DNA of 64,000 bases, taken from assembly GCA_032871835.1 (NCBI GenBank), contig CM065296.1, positions 16,694,001 to 16,758,000 of the forward strand, given 5' to 3'. Source of the DNA: Dipteronia dyeriana (Eukaryota; Streptophyta; Magnoliopsida; Sapindales; Sapindaceae). The notes under the pieces were generated by a model. The model ran no database searches, had not been told where the DNA came from, and was given only the letters and a program-made list of their open reading frames with translations. The number at the start of each line of letters is the position of its first letter. Within the stretch, counting starts at the first letter, position 1. The position numbers and the translations under genes are program-made. Shown here one piece after another: positions 45,385 to 55,868 of the stretch.

Positions 45385-45798
45385 GTTGAATTCATTCTTA
45401 TTCAGTCTATTCCTTTGATCCTTTTCACCATAAAAGAAACACTTTCCTTTGATCTTGGTTACTTTCTTGGTCTGCTTCTAAGAAGGTTCAAGTTGCTTTT
45501 TCTTCTGTTGTCTCTTGACCTTCTTACAGATCTTTAACAATAGCAACTTACCAAGCATATGAATCTCTTGATCCTTGCTTTTCACAAGGATTTTTTCCGT
45601 ACTTTGAACATCTTGCATCAGGCCTTTCAAGGTGTAATCCTCATTATTCAAGATGTAGTCCAACTTGAATTGATCAAATGAATCCGACAGTGAGTTGACA
45701 ATCATATCAATTTTGGTCTCACCAACTATCTCAGCACTATTCAGTTTAGCAATGTTGAGATGTGCTATGATTTTCATCGTGTGATCTTTCACACCCTG
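45385..45798 (-). pseudogene. Copy G gag 3' part, protease-deleted
   Basis: The piece 45792-45478 has HTMKIIAHLNIAKLNSAEIV, SLSDSFDQFKLDYILNNEDY, TLKGLMQDVQSTEKILVKSK and a Lys-rich end. Then KCFFYGEKDQ (half a zinc knuckle) is joined directly to RNRLNKNEFNLHF, which normally follows the protease. The junction is the same as in A. The 5' part of gag is cut off by insertion of H at 45798/45799. Confidence 0.85.
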
Positions 45799-46554
45799 TG
45801 TAAGGAACTTGATTTTATGATTGGCTTATTTCATGACAAACCACACCACATTGGGGATGATTGTGTAATGGGTAGCTTAGGTTCTCATTGGCAAGCTTCC
45901 AAGTATCTCCATGACTTCAGGAGCAAAAGGTATATTCACTTGACTTTGCCTCTTGAAGAGTTTAGGTGCACACACACACCTCATGCATGCTTTATTGATC
46001 TTGCATTTGTGTTGATATTGTTTATATGTGTGCATCTCTTCACAATCACACTTGCACTTCATTTGTAGATTTAAGTGTGGTATTGTGTTGTGTTTGCGTT
46101 TGCATGATGGTGTGCTTGTTTTAGCAAGTTGAGTGACCATATAAGAAGGTCTCATTCTTCTCTTGGTTTGGTTATATGGAGTAAGGTGTCTAGTTTCAAA
46201 ATAGTGTATTTCAGTGATTAAAATGTTTTTAAATGAGTTTTGAAATTTTCTGTACAAACTAGTCACCCATACCTTTCCAACGGTATAATATTCATAATAT
46301 TTCATGACCGTTTGGATTGGTTTTGAAATCTCCAAAGTGAACACAAAAATAGGGCATCTCTGTTGTTGTCAGTTTCTGACCTTTGGTCACTAAAATGACC
46401 ATATCGTTTTCTACAGATATCCAAATCATGTTTTGTAAATTGATAAAGTAGACTTCCATACCTTTCCAACGGTATATTATACGAAAGGTTTGGATGTCGT
46501 TTGGTCATATTTTGGGTCGCTCAAAGCTCGAGTTGTTGTGCTGTTGAGCGTGTA

Positions 46555-46636
46555 CCGCGGCCTTGATCGCTGAGCGGTAATGTCCAGCTGTGCCATACTG
46601 CATAGACCGCGGTCCGGACACTTGCCTAGACCGCGG
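46555..46636. promoter_or_regulatory. CCGCGG palindrome block in the H U3
   Basis: CCGCGG at 46555-46560, 46607-46612 (within the perfect 10-bp palindrome GACCGCGGTC, 46605-46614) and 46631-46636, plus GTCCGGAC at 46612-46619. Removing C, the block lies about 70 bp upstream of TATAAATA at 61460. Confidence 0.55.
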
Positions 46637-46663
46637 CATGCACATCGGTCATGACGAAACTTT

Positions 46664-46668
46664 GTTTT
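46664..46668. repeat. Target-site duplication, left of C
   Basis: GTTTT, identical to 61421-61425. Confidence 0.9.
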
Positions 46669-47560
46669 TGAAACAAATATGATGGTGTGTAATATATTAA
46701 TCTAGAGGGGGGTGAATAGATTTTAACCAAATTTACCTAATTTTCGTTAAAGGTCAAGATTACAAAGATGCCCCTATCTAGTTATAAAAATACCACAAGT
46801 GTAATAAATGCGGAAATAGTAAAGACACTTGAGATATACGTGGAAACCCTCCAAATGGGAAAAATCACGGGCTGATGAGTGCGCCACACTAGAACCTCGA
46901 ATCCACTAATGGTAAAGGAATTACAACCTAATCCTGGTTTAATCCACTACCACTACCTAATCCCGGTATAAGTGAACCTAGTCCATCTTGCTTGTGATTT
47001 AAGCTACCTACTCCCAGAAGCAACACAAGTCTTACTTCTTAATGAAGATATAAAGAGTCCTATGTAAATAAGTGATGATATTCAATGAACAAACAAGGCT
47101 AAGAAACCGTATATGCTTATCTAGGATAATGAGATGACAATTAATTCAATCCTAGATATCATGAGCTAAATGACATGTTCAAGAAACTTAGCTAAACATA
47201 GATTAAACAATCCTATGAAGCTATCACAATACAACACTCAATCATGGCATCACAACAATCTCTAATTTGTATCTAGAAAATCTTCTAAGAGCATACAAAT
47301 AATTAAAGAGAAGGTCTAGCAAGTAAAACACTTAACTTGTAAGAAGATTGTGAAGAACTTACCAAACAAGATGTGATGAAGCAACCATATCCATTGATGC
47401 ACTCTAATTGAACTTAGATGATGCAAGATGAAGTTTTGATGCACATGGGAATGCTTTGAGTGATTAAAAGTGAGTTCTCGAAAGTGTTTTACCTTTGAAA
47501 TGTGTTCTAAGGAAAATGTTTAATGTTCTGAACTCTTCCATGACCTTAAAGCACTGAGTT

Positions 47561-47570
47561 ATATATATAT
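47561..47570 (-). promoter_or_regulatory. Candidate TATA box, C 3' LTR
   Basis: ATATATATAT just downstream (minus strand) of CCAAAATGACCTCACTTTG, a block also present before the TATA sequence in D (CCAAAATGACATCACTTTG) and, diverged, in H. Confidence 0.5.
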
Positions 47571-47617
47571 AACATCCAAACAAAGTGAGGTCATTTTGGA
47601 AAAACATTCCATCTTCC

Positions 47618-47885
47618 TCTGTTTGCGCTGGTGACGTGCGCTATCCGAGTAGCGTACCACCAGCGCACAACTTATTTTTACAACAGGTGATGGACGAGTG
47701 GCACAATACAAGCGCAAATTCTCTGGAATGTTTACGCTGGTGAGGCTGCGCTAGTCGAGTAGCGCACCACCAGCGCACGCCCACTTTTTTCAATTGTACT
47801 CGGGTGCAACAGCGCAGCTCAGTGGCGCATGACTAGCAGCGTTCCACTGAAATGTTGCACTGGTCGAGTAGCGCACAACCTGATT
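47618..47885. promoter_or_regulatory. GC-rich palindrome block, C 3' LTR
   Basis: Repeated and inverted forms of GCGCTGGT, GTCGAGTAGCGCACCACCAG and CAGCGCA. The block sits directly upstream of the TATA sequence in the transcribed direction. Confidence 0.6.
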
Positions 47886-48211
47886 TCAACACTCAAACAT
47901 ACAATTTCAACAGGTTAAAGAGTGATGAAACATGCATCCTATTCTAATGTCAAACATGACATAAAACATTTAATTACAAGATGCAAATAAATCAATAAGA
48001 GTCATCAAAATGCACACAAGAAAACACTCAACATATAAGAATTAAAGTTATGCATGAATTTGTGAGTGTGTGCAAGTATCTCTTCAAAGAAAGTAAGCAC
48101 AAGAATTTTACCTTCGATGCTTCTCCTCTTGAGGTCTTGAGACCCTTACATGATACCCCGAAAATGTGATTTGTTCACGAAATAAGCCAATCAACAAATG
48201 AGGACTTTATA

Positions 48212-49437
48212 ATCTCCCCATTTGGCTATTTCGTGACAAAACCACCACTCACACTTGATCCTCACAACACAAAATAAAACACCGGGAAGATATTCTACAT
48301 TACAAAAAGATAAACATAAAAAAAACTTCAAATCTTCAATATCTTGTAGAACTATCAACCCTACACACAAAGCAAGCACAAATACTCTATCCAACCAAGT
48401 GCATGTGAGATGATCAAGTGAATATAAAACAAAAGCAATTGCATTCAATAATATGAGAATGACATCGTGAAATGCTCATGCAATGCTCCCTCTCAACGGG
48501 TTACTCCCCCTACATGTAATCTCCCCCTCAAACAAGTACTACTCCCTTTGAAGCCAACACATGCTACACCCTTAACACCACAATGGTAGGTCAATTCTAC
48601 TCCCTATTTTTATCATGATATAGGCAAAGGAGAAGTCCCCAACCGGGTCACTCAAGGCAAAGAAAGCTAGGAGCATACAACATTGGTGCATAATCATATA
48701 AGCCACATTTATGCAACTCTATTAATAAGAGAGAAACAAGAAGATTTATTTGAAAGAAAATGTGTGAATCAAAAATGCTTTGCACACAAGACATGTTGCA
48801 TTCAAGTCCAAAAATAATGGTATTTGGAAAAGCAAATGACAAAGGTTTCCAATATAATTCAAACCAATTTCACCATATGTCATGAGAGAAGCAAGAATAT
48901 AGAGATTTTATAGAAATCAAATGTTAATGGCACTATATCCAACTTTATAAGTTAAACTTGATATGAGCAACTTTGCACCCTATTTGATTTTTCCAGGAGG
49001 ATACCCGTATGATAATAGTCATGTTCAACTAATAAATAAAGAGAGACAATGATGCATTATTTTAGTCTCACTAGCTTTTTCACACAATATTTTGCATTCA
49101 ACAATTGCAATCATCAATTCATGCTTTATTATTTTTCATTAGCATGTCATTAAAGAATCATCATGTCATGGAGATAATTATAGGTCATTCAATATGTACT
49201 TCCTATGTAGATCTCCTTGTCCAAAAATGCATGTTTGAATATAAATATGACAGGGATTGTAATCAAAGCAAAGTTCACACTTATTGAAGAAAATACAATA
49301 TACTATAATAAGTGCAACCAAGCTACTCAAGCAATCAATAAAGGAGCATAAACATTTTTAAGAGAAATGGGATGCAACAAGTATGCAATAGCTCTCTTTG
49401 CTTGAATTCCCCTTATGGGGCCAAAGACCACAACACA
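48212..49437 (-). other. C non-coding region between pol and 3' LTR
   Basis: About 1.2 kb after the pol stop at 49438. Many SIRE elements carry an env-like frame here. None is visible: the longest frames (48448-48191, 48842-48648) are short and do not show a signal-peptide plus transmembrane layout. The last part encodes in relic form CEWWFCHEIAKWGD next to the polypurine tract, matching the 3' end of D. Confidence 0.65.
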
Positions 49438-50570
49438 TCACTCCATTAAACAAATCCCAATAGATCTACTAAGAGTCTTGAATCGATTAGCATCTAAGGG
49501 TTTGTACCTACATGCTCCGCTAGTTGATCATTTGTACCTACATGCTCAAGTACAATGTATTTGCTCTCAACTAGTTCTCTAATGAAATGATGACGGATGT
49601 CAATATGCTTAGTCCTAGAATGCTGAACCGGATTCTTTGAAATATTAATTGCACTCATGTTATCACAAAAGAGAGTAAGAGTACCTTGATTGAATCCATA
49701 GTCGACTAGCATTTGCTTCATCCAAAGAAGTTGTGTGCATCCACTCCCAGCAGCAATGTATTCGGCCTTAGCAGTGGACAAGGAAATCAAATTTTGCTTC
49801 TTGCAAAACCAAGAGACAAGGTTGTTCCTAAAGAAAAAGTAACCGCCTGATGTACTTTTCCTATCATCATAATTTCCTGCCCAATCTGCATCACTAAAGC
49901 CTACAAGACTAGCATTAGTGTCAAAAGAGTACCAAATTCCATAGTTAGATGTCCCATTCACATAACGAATGATTCTCTTAACAGAAGGGAGATGGAACTC
50001 CTTAGGATCCAATTGGTACCTAGCACATATACCCACACTAAATGAGATATCGGGCCTACTTGCAGTCAAATAGAGCAAGCTACCAATCATGCCACGATAT
50101 AAAGTTTGGTCCACACTCTTACCACTAGCATACTTGCTTAGCTTCAAAGTGGTACTCATGGGTGTATCACAATGTTTGGCACTTTCAAGGCCAAATTTCT
50201 TCACTAGGTTTTTGGCATACTTAGCTTGAGATATGAAAAACCCATCATTCATTTGCTTAATTTGTAAACCTAGAAAGTAACTTAGCTCACCAACAAGACT
50301 CATCTCAAATTCAAGAGACATGACATCAACAAATTGTTGGACTTTGGTGTCATTGGTGGATCCAAAAACTATATCATCAACATAGATTTGAGCTATAAAG
50401 AGCTCATCTTTGTTTTTCTTGATGAATAGAGTCTTGTCAACACTACCCCTATCGTAGCCATTGTCTATGAGATATTGGGTGAGACGCTCATACCAAGCCC
50501 TTAGTGCTTGTTTCAACCCATATAAAGCTTTGTTAAGATGATAGACATGATTAGGGTGGTTAGGATCCAC
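49438..50570 (-). pseudogene. C reverse transcriptase and RNase H
   Basis: An open stretch of 358 codons (50570-49494). RT: VYHLNKALYGLKQALRAWYE, IAQIYVDDIVFGSTNDTKVQ with an intact YVDD, SYFLGLQIKQ and RGMIGSLLYLTASRPDISFS. RNase H: VGFSDADWAGNYDDRKSTSG, LISLSTAKAEYIAAGSGCTQ, LFCDNMSAINISKNPVQHSR and TKHIDIRHHFIRELVESKYI. The usual ending ADIFTKPLDANRFKTLR is replaced by a 17-base duplication (EHVGTND...EHVGTNP) that shifts the frame to a stop. The original tail LDANRFKTLSRSIGICLME continues to TGA at 49438. Confidence 0.93.
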
Positions 50571-50872
50571 TAACCCTTTGGGTTGCTCAACAAACCTTCC
50601 TCTTGCAAGAAACCATTGAGGAAGGCACTCTTAACATCCATTTGATATAATTTGAACTTGTGCAAACAAGAAATGGATAAAATAAGCCTAATGGACTCAA
50701 TCCTAGCAACGGGAGCAAATGTCTCCTCAAAGTCAATACCCTCAAATTGAGAGAATCCTTATGCTACAAGCCTAACCTTGTTTCGCACAATGTTGCCATC
50801 CTCATCGGATTTGCTCCTATATACCCACTTGGTGCCTATCACATTGGTGTTCTTGGGCCTAGGAACTAGAGT
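50571..50872 (-). pseudogene. C reverse transcriptase N-terminal part
   Basis: Frameshifted continuation between integrase and the main RT piece: TLVPRPKNTNVIGTKWVYRS, FSQFEGIDFEETFAPVARIE, RLILSISCLHKFKLYQMDVK and SAFLNGFLQEE. One stop replaces the Tyr/Lys before GFSQ, and a frameshift at the end (LQEEG) leads into 50570. Confidence 0.85.
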
Positions 50873-51660
50873 TCAAACCTCATTCCTTTCAAATTGGTTA
50901 AGCTCTTCTTGCATGGTAAGAACCCAAAATTCATTTTTTAAAGCTTCATCAATTTTCTTGGGTTCTATTTGAGAGGTGTGACAAGTGTAGCTAATTAGAT
51001 TAGCCATTTGATGCCTAGTCCTAACACCCTCACTAACCTCTCCAATAAAGTCATCTTTATCATGGAGTTTTCTAACCCATGGAGCAGGTTCTTTTGAGTT
51101 CAAGGGAGGAATCCTATCAATAGGTTGTGTTATGTCATCATCAAGATTAATCTTTTCAACATTAGAGACATCAACAACCTTCTCCAAAGGGGATTCATCA
51201 ACTAAATCTACCTCCTCCTCATGGTCATTAGATTTGAGCCTAGTATCATCAATAACAACATTAGATGATTCCATTACTGTTCTAGTTCTTAGATTAAAAA
51301 CTCTATAGGCTCTACTATTCAAGGCATAGCCAATGAAGATACCCTCATCACTCTTAGCATCAAATTTTCCAAGTTGATCACGGTCATTCAAAATGTAGCA
51401 TTTGCTTTCGAAGGTGTGGATGTAGCTAACATTTGGCTTTCTAATTTTCCACAACTCATAGGAGGTTTGCCTAGTGTGGGGCCTAAGAAAGACTCTATTT
51501 CCTATGTAGCATGCCGTATTTACGGCTTCGGCCCAAACATTCCTAGAGACATTGTTGCTAAGCAACATTACACAGGCCATTTCTTGAAGAACCCTATTTT
51601 TCCTTTCAACAACTCCATTTTGTTGAGGTGTCCTAAGAGCCGAAAACTCATGAGAAATGC
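50873..51660 (-). pseudogene. C integrase C-terminal part and linker
   Basis: 51580-50873 has MACVMLLSNNVSRNVWAEAV, CYIGNRVFLRPHTRQTSYEL, KFDAKSDEGIFIGYALNSRA and YRVFNLRTRTVMESSNVVID, then an acidic, Lys/Asp-rich linker and the RT lead-in VLTMQEELNQFERNEV. The short interval 51660-51581 contains the PQQNGV...KNR motif in another frame. Confidence 0.9.
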
Positions 51661-52569
51661 CTAGACTATTGCAAAAGTTTTCAAAATAGGCATTCTCAAA
51701 TTCCTTCCCATGGTCACTCCTAATTCTCTTAATGCTTTTTGAATTTTAGAACAAAGCATTTTAAAATTGTCAAAAGTTTCAGATTTTTCTCTAAGGAAAT
51801 AAGACCATGTGTACCTAGAGAAGTCATCTACACACACAAAAATGTATCTCTTTCCACCTAAACTCTCGGTTTGCATAGAACCCATAAGATCCATGTGGAG
51901 AAGCTCTAGAGGTTCCTTGGTTGTTACATACTTGCCCTTTTTGTGAATACTTTTGGTTTGCTTCCCTTGTTGGCAAGGTCCACAAACACCATTAACCAAT
52001 TTCCCAAGCTTGGGAAGGCCTCGCACAACATTGGACTTATCTAAGATTCTTAAATCCCTAAAGTTCATGTGACCAAGTCTTTCATGCCACGACTCTATTT
52101 GTTCATCCTTGGACACATTACAGGACACACTTATAGCCTCAAGACAATAGCAATTGTCACTAGACCTCATACCTTTTAACAAGGTTTGTCCATTAGGCAA
52201 TAGGATAGAATAATCATTTTTCCTAAATAAGACGGAGAGTCCATCATCACTAAGATGTGAAATGCTTATCAAATTGGCTTTTAGACCATCAACATACAAA
52301 GCATTGGACAATGAGGGTAATCCGGGAATGGAAATAGTTCTCTTTCCTTTGACCTTCTTTTTGGATTCATCACCAAAGGTGACATTTCCTCTCTTCTCCA
52401 TCACAAGAGTCTCAAAGAAACTCTTATTTCCAGTCATGTGCCTAGAGCACCCACTATCCAAATACCAAAAATCACAAGAATGAGCTTTCAAAGCAATTTG
52501 TGCAACATGGCAAAGATGTTCATCCTTTCTAATCCACCTAGGTGCAGTATTTTCCTTCCTAGTGGTCAA
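51661..52569 (-). pseudogene. C protease, GAG-pre-integrase and integrase core
   Basis: 302 codons open. Protease active site at FWYLDSGCSRHMTGNKSFFE (DSG intact). GAG-pre-integrase ISIPGLPSLSNALYVDGLKA...LLKGMRSSDNCYCLE. Integrase zinc motif SWHERLGHMNFRDLRIL...CGPC, all four ligands kept. First Asp in LLHMDLMGSM and second in VDDFSRYTWSYF. A frameshift near the third catalytic residue (GRNLRM in this frame where DHGKEFEN is expected) ends the frame at 51661. Confidence 0.93.
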
Positions 52570-54171
52570 TGGTACATGGGCTCTAAATGTCCTAGGATCT
52601 TACAAAGGTGTTCCACTTTTCCTAGTGACATGCATCATGGCTCTAGATGTCCTAGGATCATGCATCATGGCTCTAGCCTTTTTCTTCTCTATCATGCTTT
52701 CAATCCTACATAATTTGATATACCTAAAGCAATTTGGTCTAATGTGACCATCAATACCACAAAAATGACATGTAGGTAAAAAGTTAGGAAATATACCATA
52801 TCCTTGAGGATGCAATGAAGCCTTCCCATGTCTTTGTGGTTGTCTTGCTTGTTGTTGAGAAGCTTTCCTTCTTTGTTGTTGAGCAAGACTTGATTGCTTC
52901 CTTGGTTGATCTTGCATGATATGTGTCTTCCCTTTGTGAGCTTTTGATTGAGGGAAGTTAACTTGAGGACCCCTTGTACGATGAGCCTGAGGTGGGCTTC
53001 TTGGTGCTACATTCACTTAAGCATTACTTGAACACTCTCCTATATCAAGCTTCTTCCTAAGAGTTTGATGAGGAAAGGACCCATTGAAGTTCATGCTTCT
53101 TACAAAAATGGTCTTGCTTTGAGTGGAGGACATCTTGTCATCTTCAAATCCAAGCCCCTACTTGTCACTTGGCCTCTTTCCAACATCTAGCATGTGGTCA
53201 AGTTTCTTGGTGCTAGAGTTCATCTTGGCCAACAACTCTCTAGCATCTTCAAGCTCTTTCTTCAACCCTTCTTCACTTCTCTTAGATCTCACCAACTCTT
53301 CATTTAGTTGGTCAACTTGAGTTGAGAGGTCTAGGTTTTCTTCTTTCAATCTCTTGATTTCATTCTTGTTCTTCAACCTTGAACTCTCAAACCTAGTCAT
53401 GTAGTCCTTGAGATCCATCATTTCCACACTTTCATTTGTGGATTGTGATGAAGATCCATCATCACTTGAGTAGTTTCCCTCTTGACTTTCACTTTCTTCT
53501 TCACTAGCATCTCAACTCCTAAGAGAGGACGTAAAGGCTATGAGATTAGCCCTGAGTCCTTCATCATCCAAAGACTCATCTCCTTCATTAGAGTTATTAA
53601 TTTCACTCCATGTGGCAGCCATCATTTTTCCCTTCTTCTTGACCTTGTGATTTGCACATTCCGAGGCAAAGTGACCTATTCCACCACATTCATAACATTG
53701 GACCCCTTTTTTCTCGGTCTTTTCTTGCCTAGGCTCAAACTTTTTGAAGGGAGCCTTTTTCTTTAAGTCTTGACCCATGGATCCAAAACCTTTCTTCTCG
53801 GACTTGTAGAATTTCTTGAACTTCCTCATTAGCAAAGCCATTTCTTCATCTGAGTCATCACTTTCCTTCTTCTCAACCTTGGAAGCTTTCAAAGCAATAT
53901 CTTTTTACTTTTTCAGTGGTGTGGGATTAGGATATTTCCTAGATTAGTAAGCAAGAAGCCTCTCAATCACTTCACTCGGCTTCATGTCCTTGTAACCACT
54001 ATTCTCTTCTAAAGCCGTCACCTTAGACTCAAATCTATCGGGTAGAGATCTCATAATCTTTTGCTTGATCTTCCTATCCGAATAAGGATCACCAAGTTGA
54101 TGACTTTGGTTCACAATGTACATCAACCTCACTTCAAAGTCATTGAAGCACTCGTTCTCATCCATCTTGAG
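52570..54171 (-). pseudogene. C gag, 3' part
   Basis: Same frame as the protease. In order: capsid MDENECFNDFEVRLMYIVNQ...RFESKVTALEENSGY (54171-53944); Asp/Glu-rich segment and zinc knuckle CYECGGIGHFASEC (53892-53512); coiled coil LKEENLDLSTQVDQLNEELV (53427-53158); Ser/Gln/Pro-rich segment, then a second zinc knuckle CHFCGIDGHIRPNC (53016-52600). After that an ARAMMH(D/V)(P/T)R motif is tandemly repeated. About six in-frame stops. Both knuckles have complete CCHC ligands. Confidence 0.93.
54167..54171. repeat. Target-site duplication, left of D
   Basis: TTGAG, compared with TTCAG at 59274-59278. The uninterrupted gag sequence implied by D's own gag is CTTGAGCAA, so TTGAG is the original. 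Confidence 0.8.
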
Positions 54172-54519
54172 TGAAAAGTTCTCATTTGTTGATTGGTTTA
54201 TTTTGTGAACAACCATATTGTTGGGGTTCATGTAAGGGTAGCTTAGGCTCTCAAGACCTCAAAAGGAGAAGCACCAAAGGTAAAATTCTTGTGCATACTT
54301 ACTTTGAAGTGATAGTTGCGCACACTCACATATTCTTGCATAACTCTTGATTTAATATGTTGAGGGTTTTCTTGTGTGCATTTAAGTTTAAATGACTCCT
54401 GTTGATTTATTTGCATCTTGCTATGAAAGTTTTATGTCATGCTAGTCATTAAAATAGGATGCATTTTCATCACTCTTGTACTTGTTGCTTGTATGGATGT
54501 TTGATTGTTGAAGTAGGAA

Positions 54520-54790
54520 TTGCGCTGGTGGTGTGCTACTCGACTAGCACACCTCACTAGTGCAACATTCATAGTGGTCTGTCGCTAGTGTTGTGCCACT
54601 GGGTTACACTGCTGCACCCGTGCAAAGATGTAAAAAATGGGCGTGCGCTGGTGGTGCGCTACTCCACAAGCGCAGCCCCACCAGCGTAAACATTCCAGTG
54701 GTTTTGCGCTTGTGTTGCGCCACTCGACCAGTGCCTATTGAAATTTTTAGGCAGTGCGCTACTCGACCAATGTACCTCACCAGCGCACAA
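54520..54790. promoter_or_regulatory. GC-rich palindrome block, D 5' LTR
   Basis: Repeats of TGCGCTGGTGGTGCGCTACT and GCGCACC/CAGCGCA in direct and inverted form, ending about 50 bp before the TATA sequence. Confidence 0.6.
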
Positions 54791-54840
54791 TGAAGAAGCT
54801 GAAACATTTTTCCAAAACGACATCACTTTGTTTGGATCTC

Positions 54841-54850
54841 ATATATATAT
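54841..54850 (+). promoter_or_regulatory. Candidate TATA box, D 5' LTR
   Basis: ATATATATAT in the context TTTGGATCTCATATATATAT, preceded by CCAAAACGACATCACTTTG. Confidence 0.5.
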
Positions 54851-55746
54851 CTCATTGTCTTAAGGTCGAGTAAGAGTTCAGAATATAACATATTTTCCTT
54901 AGAACACATTTTAAAGGAAAAATACTTCCAAGAACTCATTTTTAGTCACTCAAAGCATTCCCATGTGCATCAAATCTTCATCTTGCATCATCTAAGTTCA
55001 TCTAGAGTGCATCTATGGATAGGGTTGCTTCATCACATCTTGTTTGGTAAGCTCTTCACTATCTTCTTACAAGTTAAGTGTTTTTTGCTTGCTAAACCAT
55101 CTCTTTAATTAATTGTATTCTCTTAGAATATTTCTAGATACAAATTAGAGATTGTTGTGATGACATGATTGAGTGTTGTATTGTGATAGCTTCATAGGAT
55201 TGTTTGATCTATGTTTAGCTAAGCTATTTGAACATGTCATTTAGCACTTGATATCTAGGATTGCATTAATTGTCATCTCATTATCCTAGATAAGCATATA
55301 GGGTTTCCTAGCCTTGTTTTTTCATTGAATATCATCACATATTCACTAAGGACACTTTATCTCTTCATTGAGAAGTAAGACTTGTGTTGCTTCCGGGAGT
55401 AGGTAGCTTAAAGCACAAGCAAGATGAACTAGGTTCACTTATACCGGGATTAGGTAGTGGTGGTAGATTAAACCAGGATTTGGTTGTAATTTCTTGCCAT
55501 TAGTGGATTTGAGGTTCTAGTGTGGCGCACTTATCAGCTCGTGGTTTTTCCCATTTGGAGGGTTTCCATGTATATCTCAAGTGTTCTTATTATTTCCGCA
55601 CTTATTACACTTGTGATATTATTGTGACTAATTAGAGGCATTTTCGTCAATTTGACTCTTAACGGAAATTGGGTAAAAGTTAATTAAAATCTATTCACCC
55701 CCCCCCCCTCTAGATTAATATTACACACCATAATATTTGTTTCAAT

Positions 55747-55759
55747 TGGTATCAGAGGA
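55747..55759 (+). other. Primer-binding site, D
   Basis: TGGTATCAGAGGA two bases after the LTR end. The first 11 bases match initiator tRNA-Met; GA replaces CC as in C. Confidence 0.88.
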
Positions 55760-55868
55760 GGTTCTAGACATACATAGGTGATCCTTGTTCATTTTGGTAT
55801 GGGTTACATTTTTTGTGTGTATTGATAATTCATACATTTGCATTCATATCATTCATTCATTAAATACA

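Larger units (their letters stand above)
39361..45798 (-). mobile_element. Ty1/copia family 1, copy G, with nested inserts
   Basis: Reads right to left from gag (45798) to a truncated 3' LTR. Solo LTR T (41189-44044) interrupts the start of RT, and element H inserted in gag at 45798/45799, so the G 5' gag, leader and 5' LTR should lie beyond the right edge of the window. It shares with A the same zinc-knuckle and protease deletion. Confidence 0.88.
45799..46668 (+). repeat. H 5' LTR, first part
   Basis: Upstream (U3) part of the H LTR: TGTAAGGAACTTGATTTTAT onwards, to the insertion point of C after GTTTT. It contains three CCGCGG sites near its end. Minus-strand open frames 45877-46344 and 46302-46508 do not match known TE proteins and are considered chance. 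Confidence 0.85.
46669..48211 (-). repeat. 3' LTR of C
   Basis: 1.54 kb. The minus-strand start is TATAAAGTCC (TG changed to TA), preceded by the polypurine tract AAATGGGGAGAT, and it ends ...TATTTGTTTCA at 46669. It contains a palindrome block (47618-47885) and a TA-type TATA sequence (47561-47570). Confidence 0.92.
54172..55744 (+). repeat. 5' LTR of D
   Basis: 1.57 kb, TGAAAAGTTCTCATTTGTTG to ...TATTTGTTTCA. Contains a palindrome block (54520-54790), TATA (54841-54850) and a run of nine to ten C near the 3' end (55698 onwards). Confidence 0.93.

Noticed and set aside
45877..46508. Minus-strand frames of 155 and 68 codons inside the H LTR
   Set aside because: Inside LTR U3, no known domain, antisense to the element.
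48191..48842. Possible env-like frame of C
   Set aside because: Frames are short and lack a signal-peptide and transmembrane layout. The hydrophobic 48448-48191 frame runs into the polypurine tract and LTR.
53123..53766. Plus-strand frames opposite C gag
   Set aside because: Antisense shadows of the coiled-coil and zinc-knuckle coding sequence.
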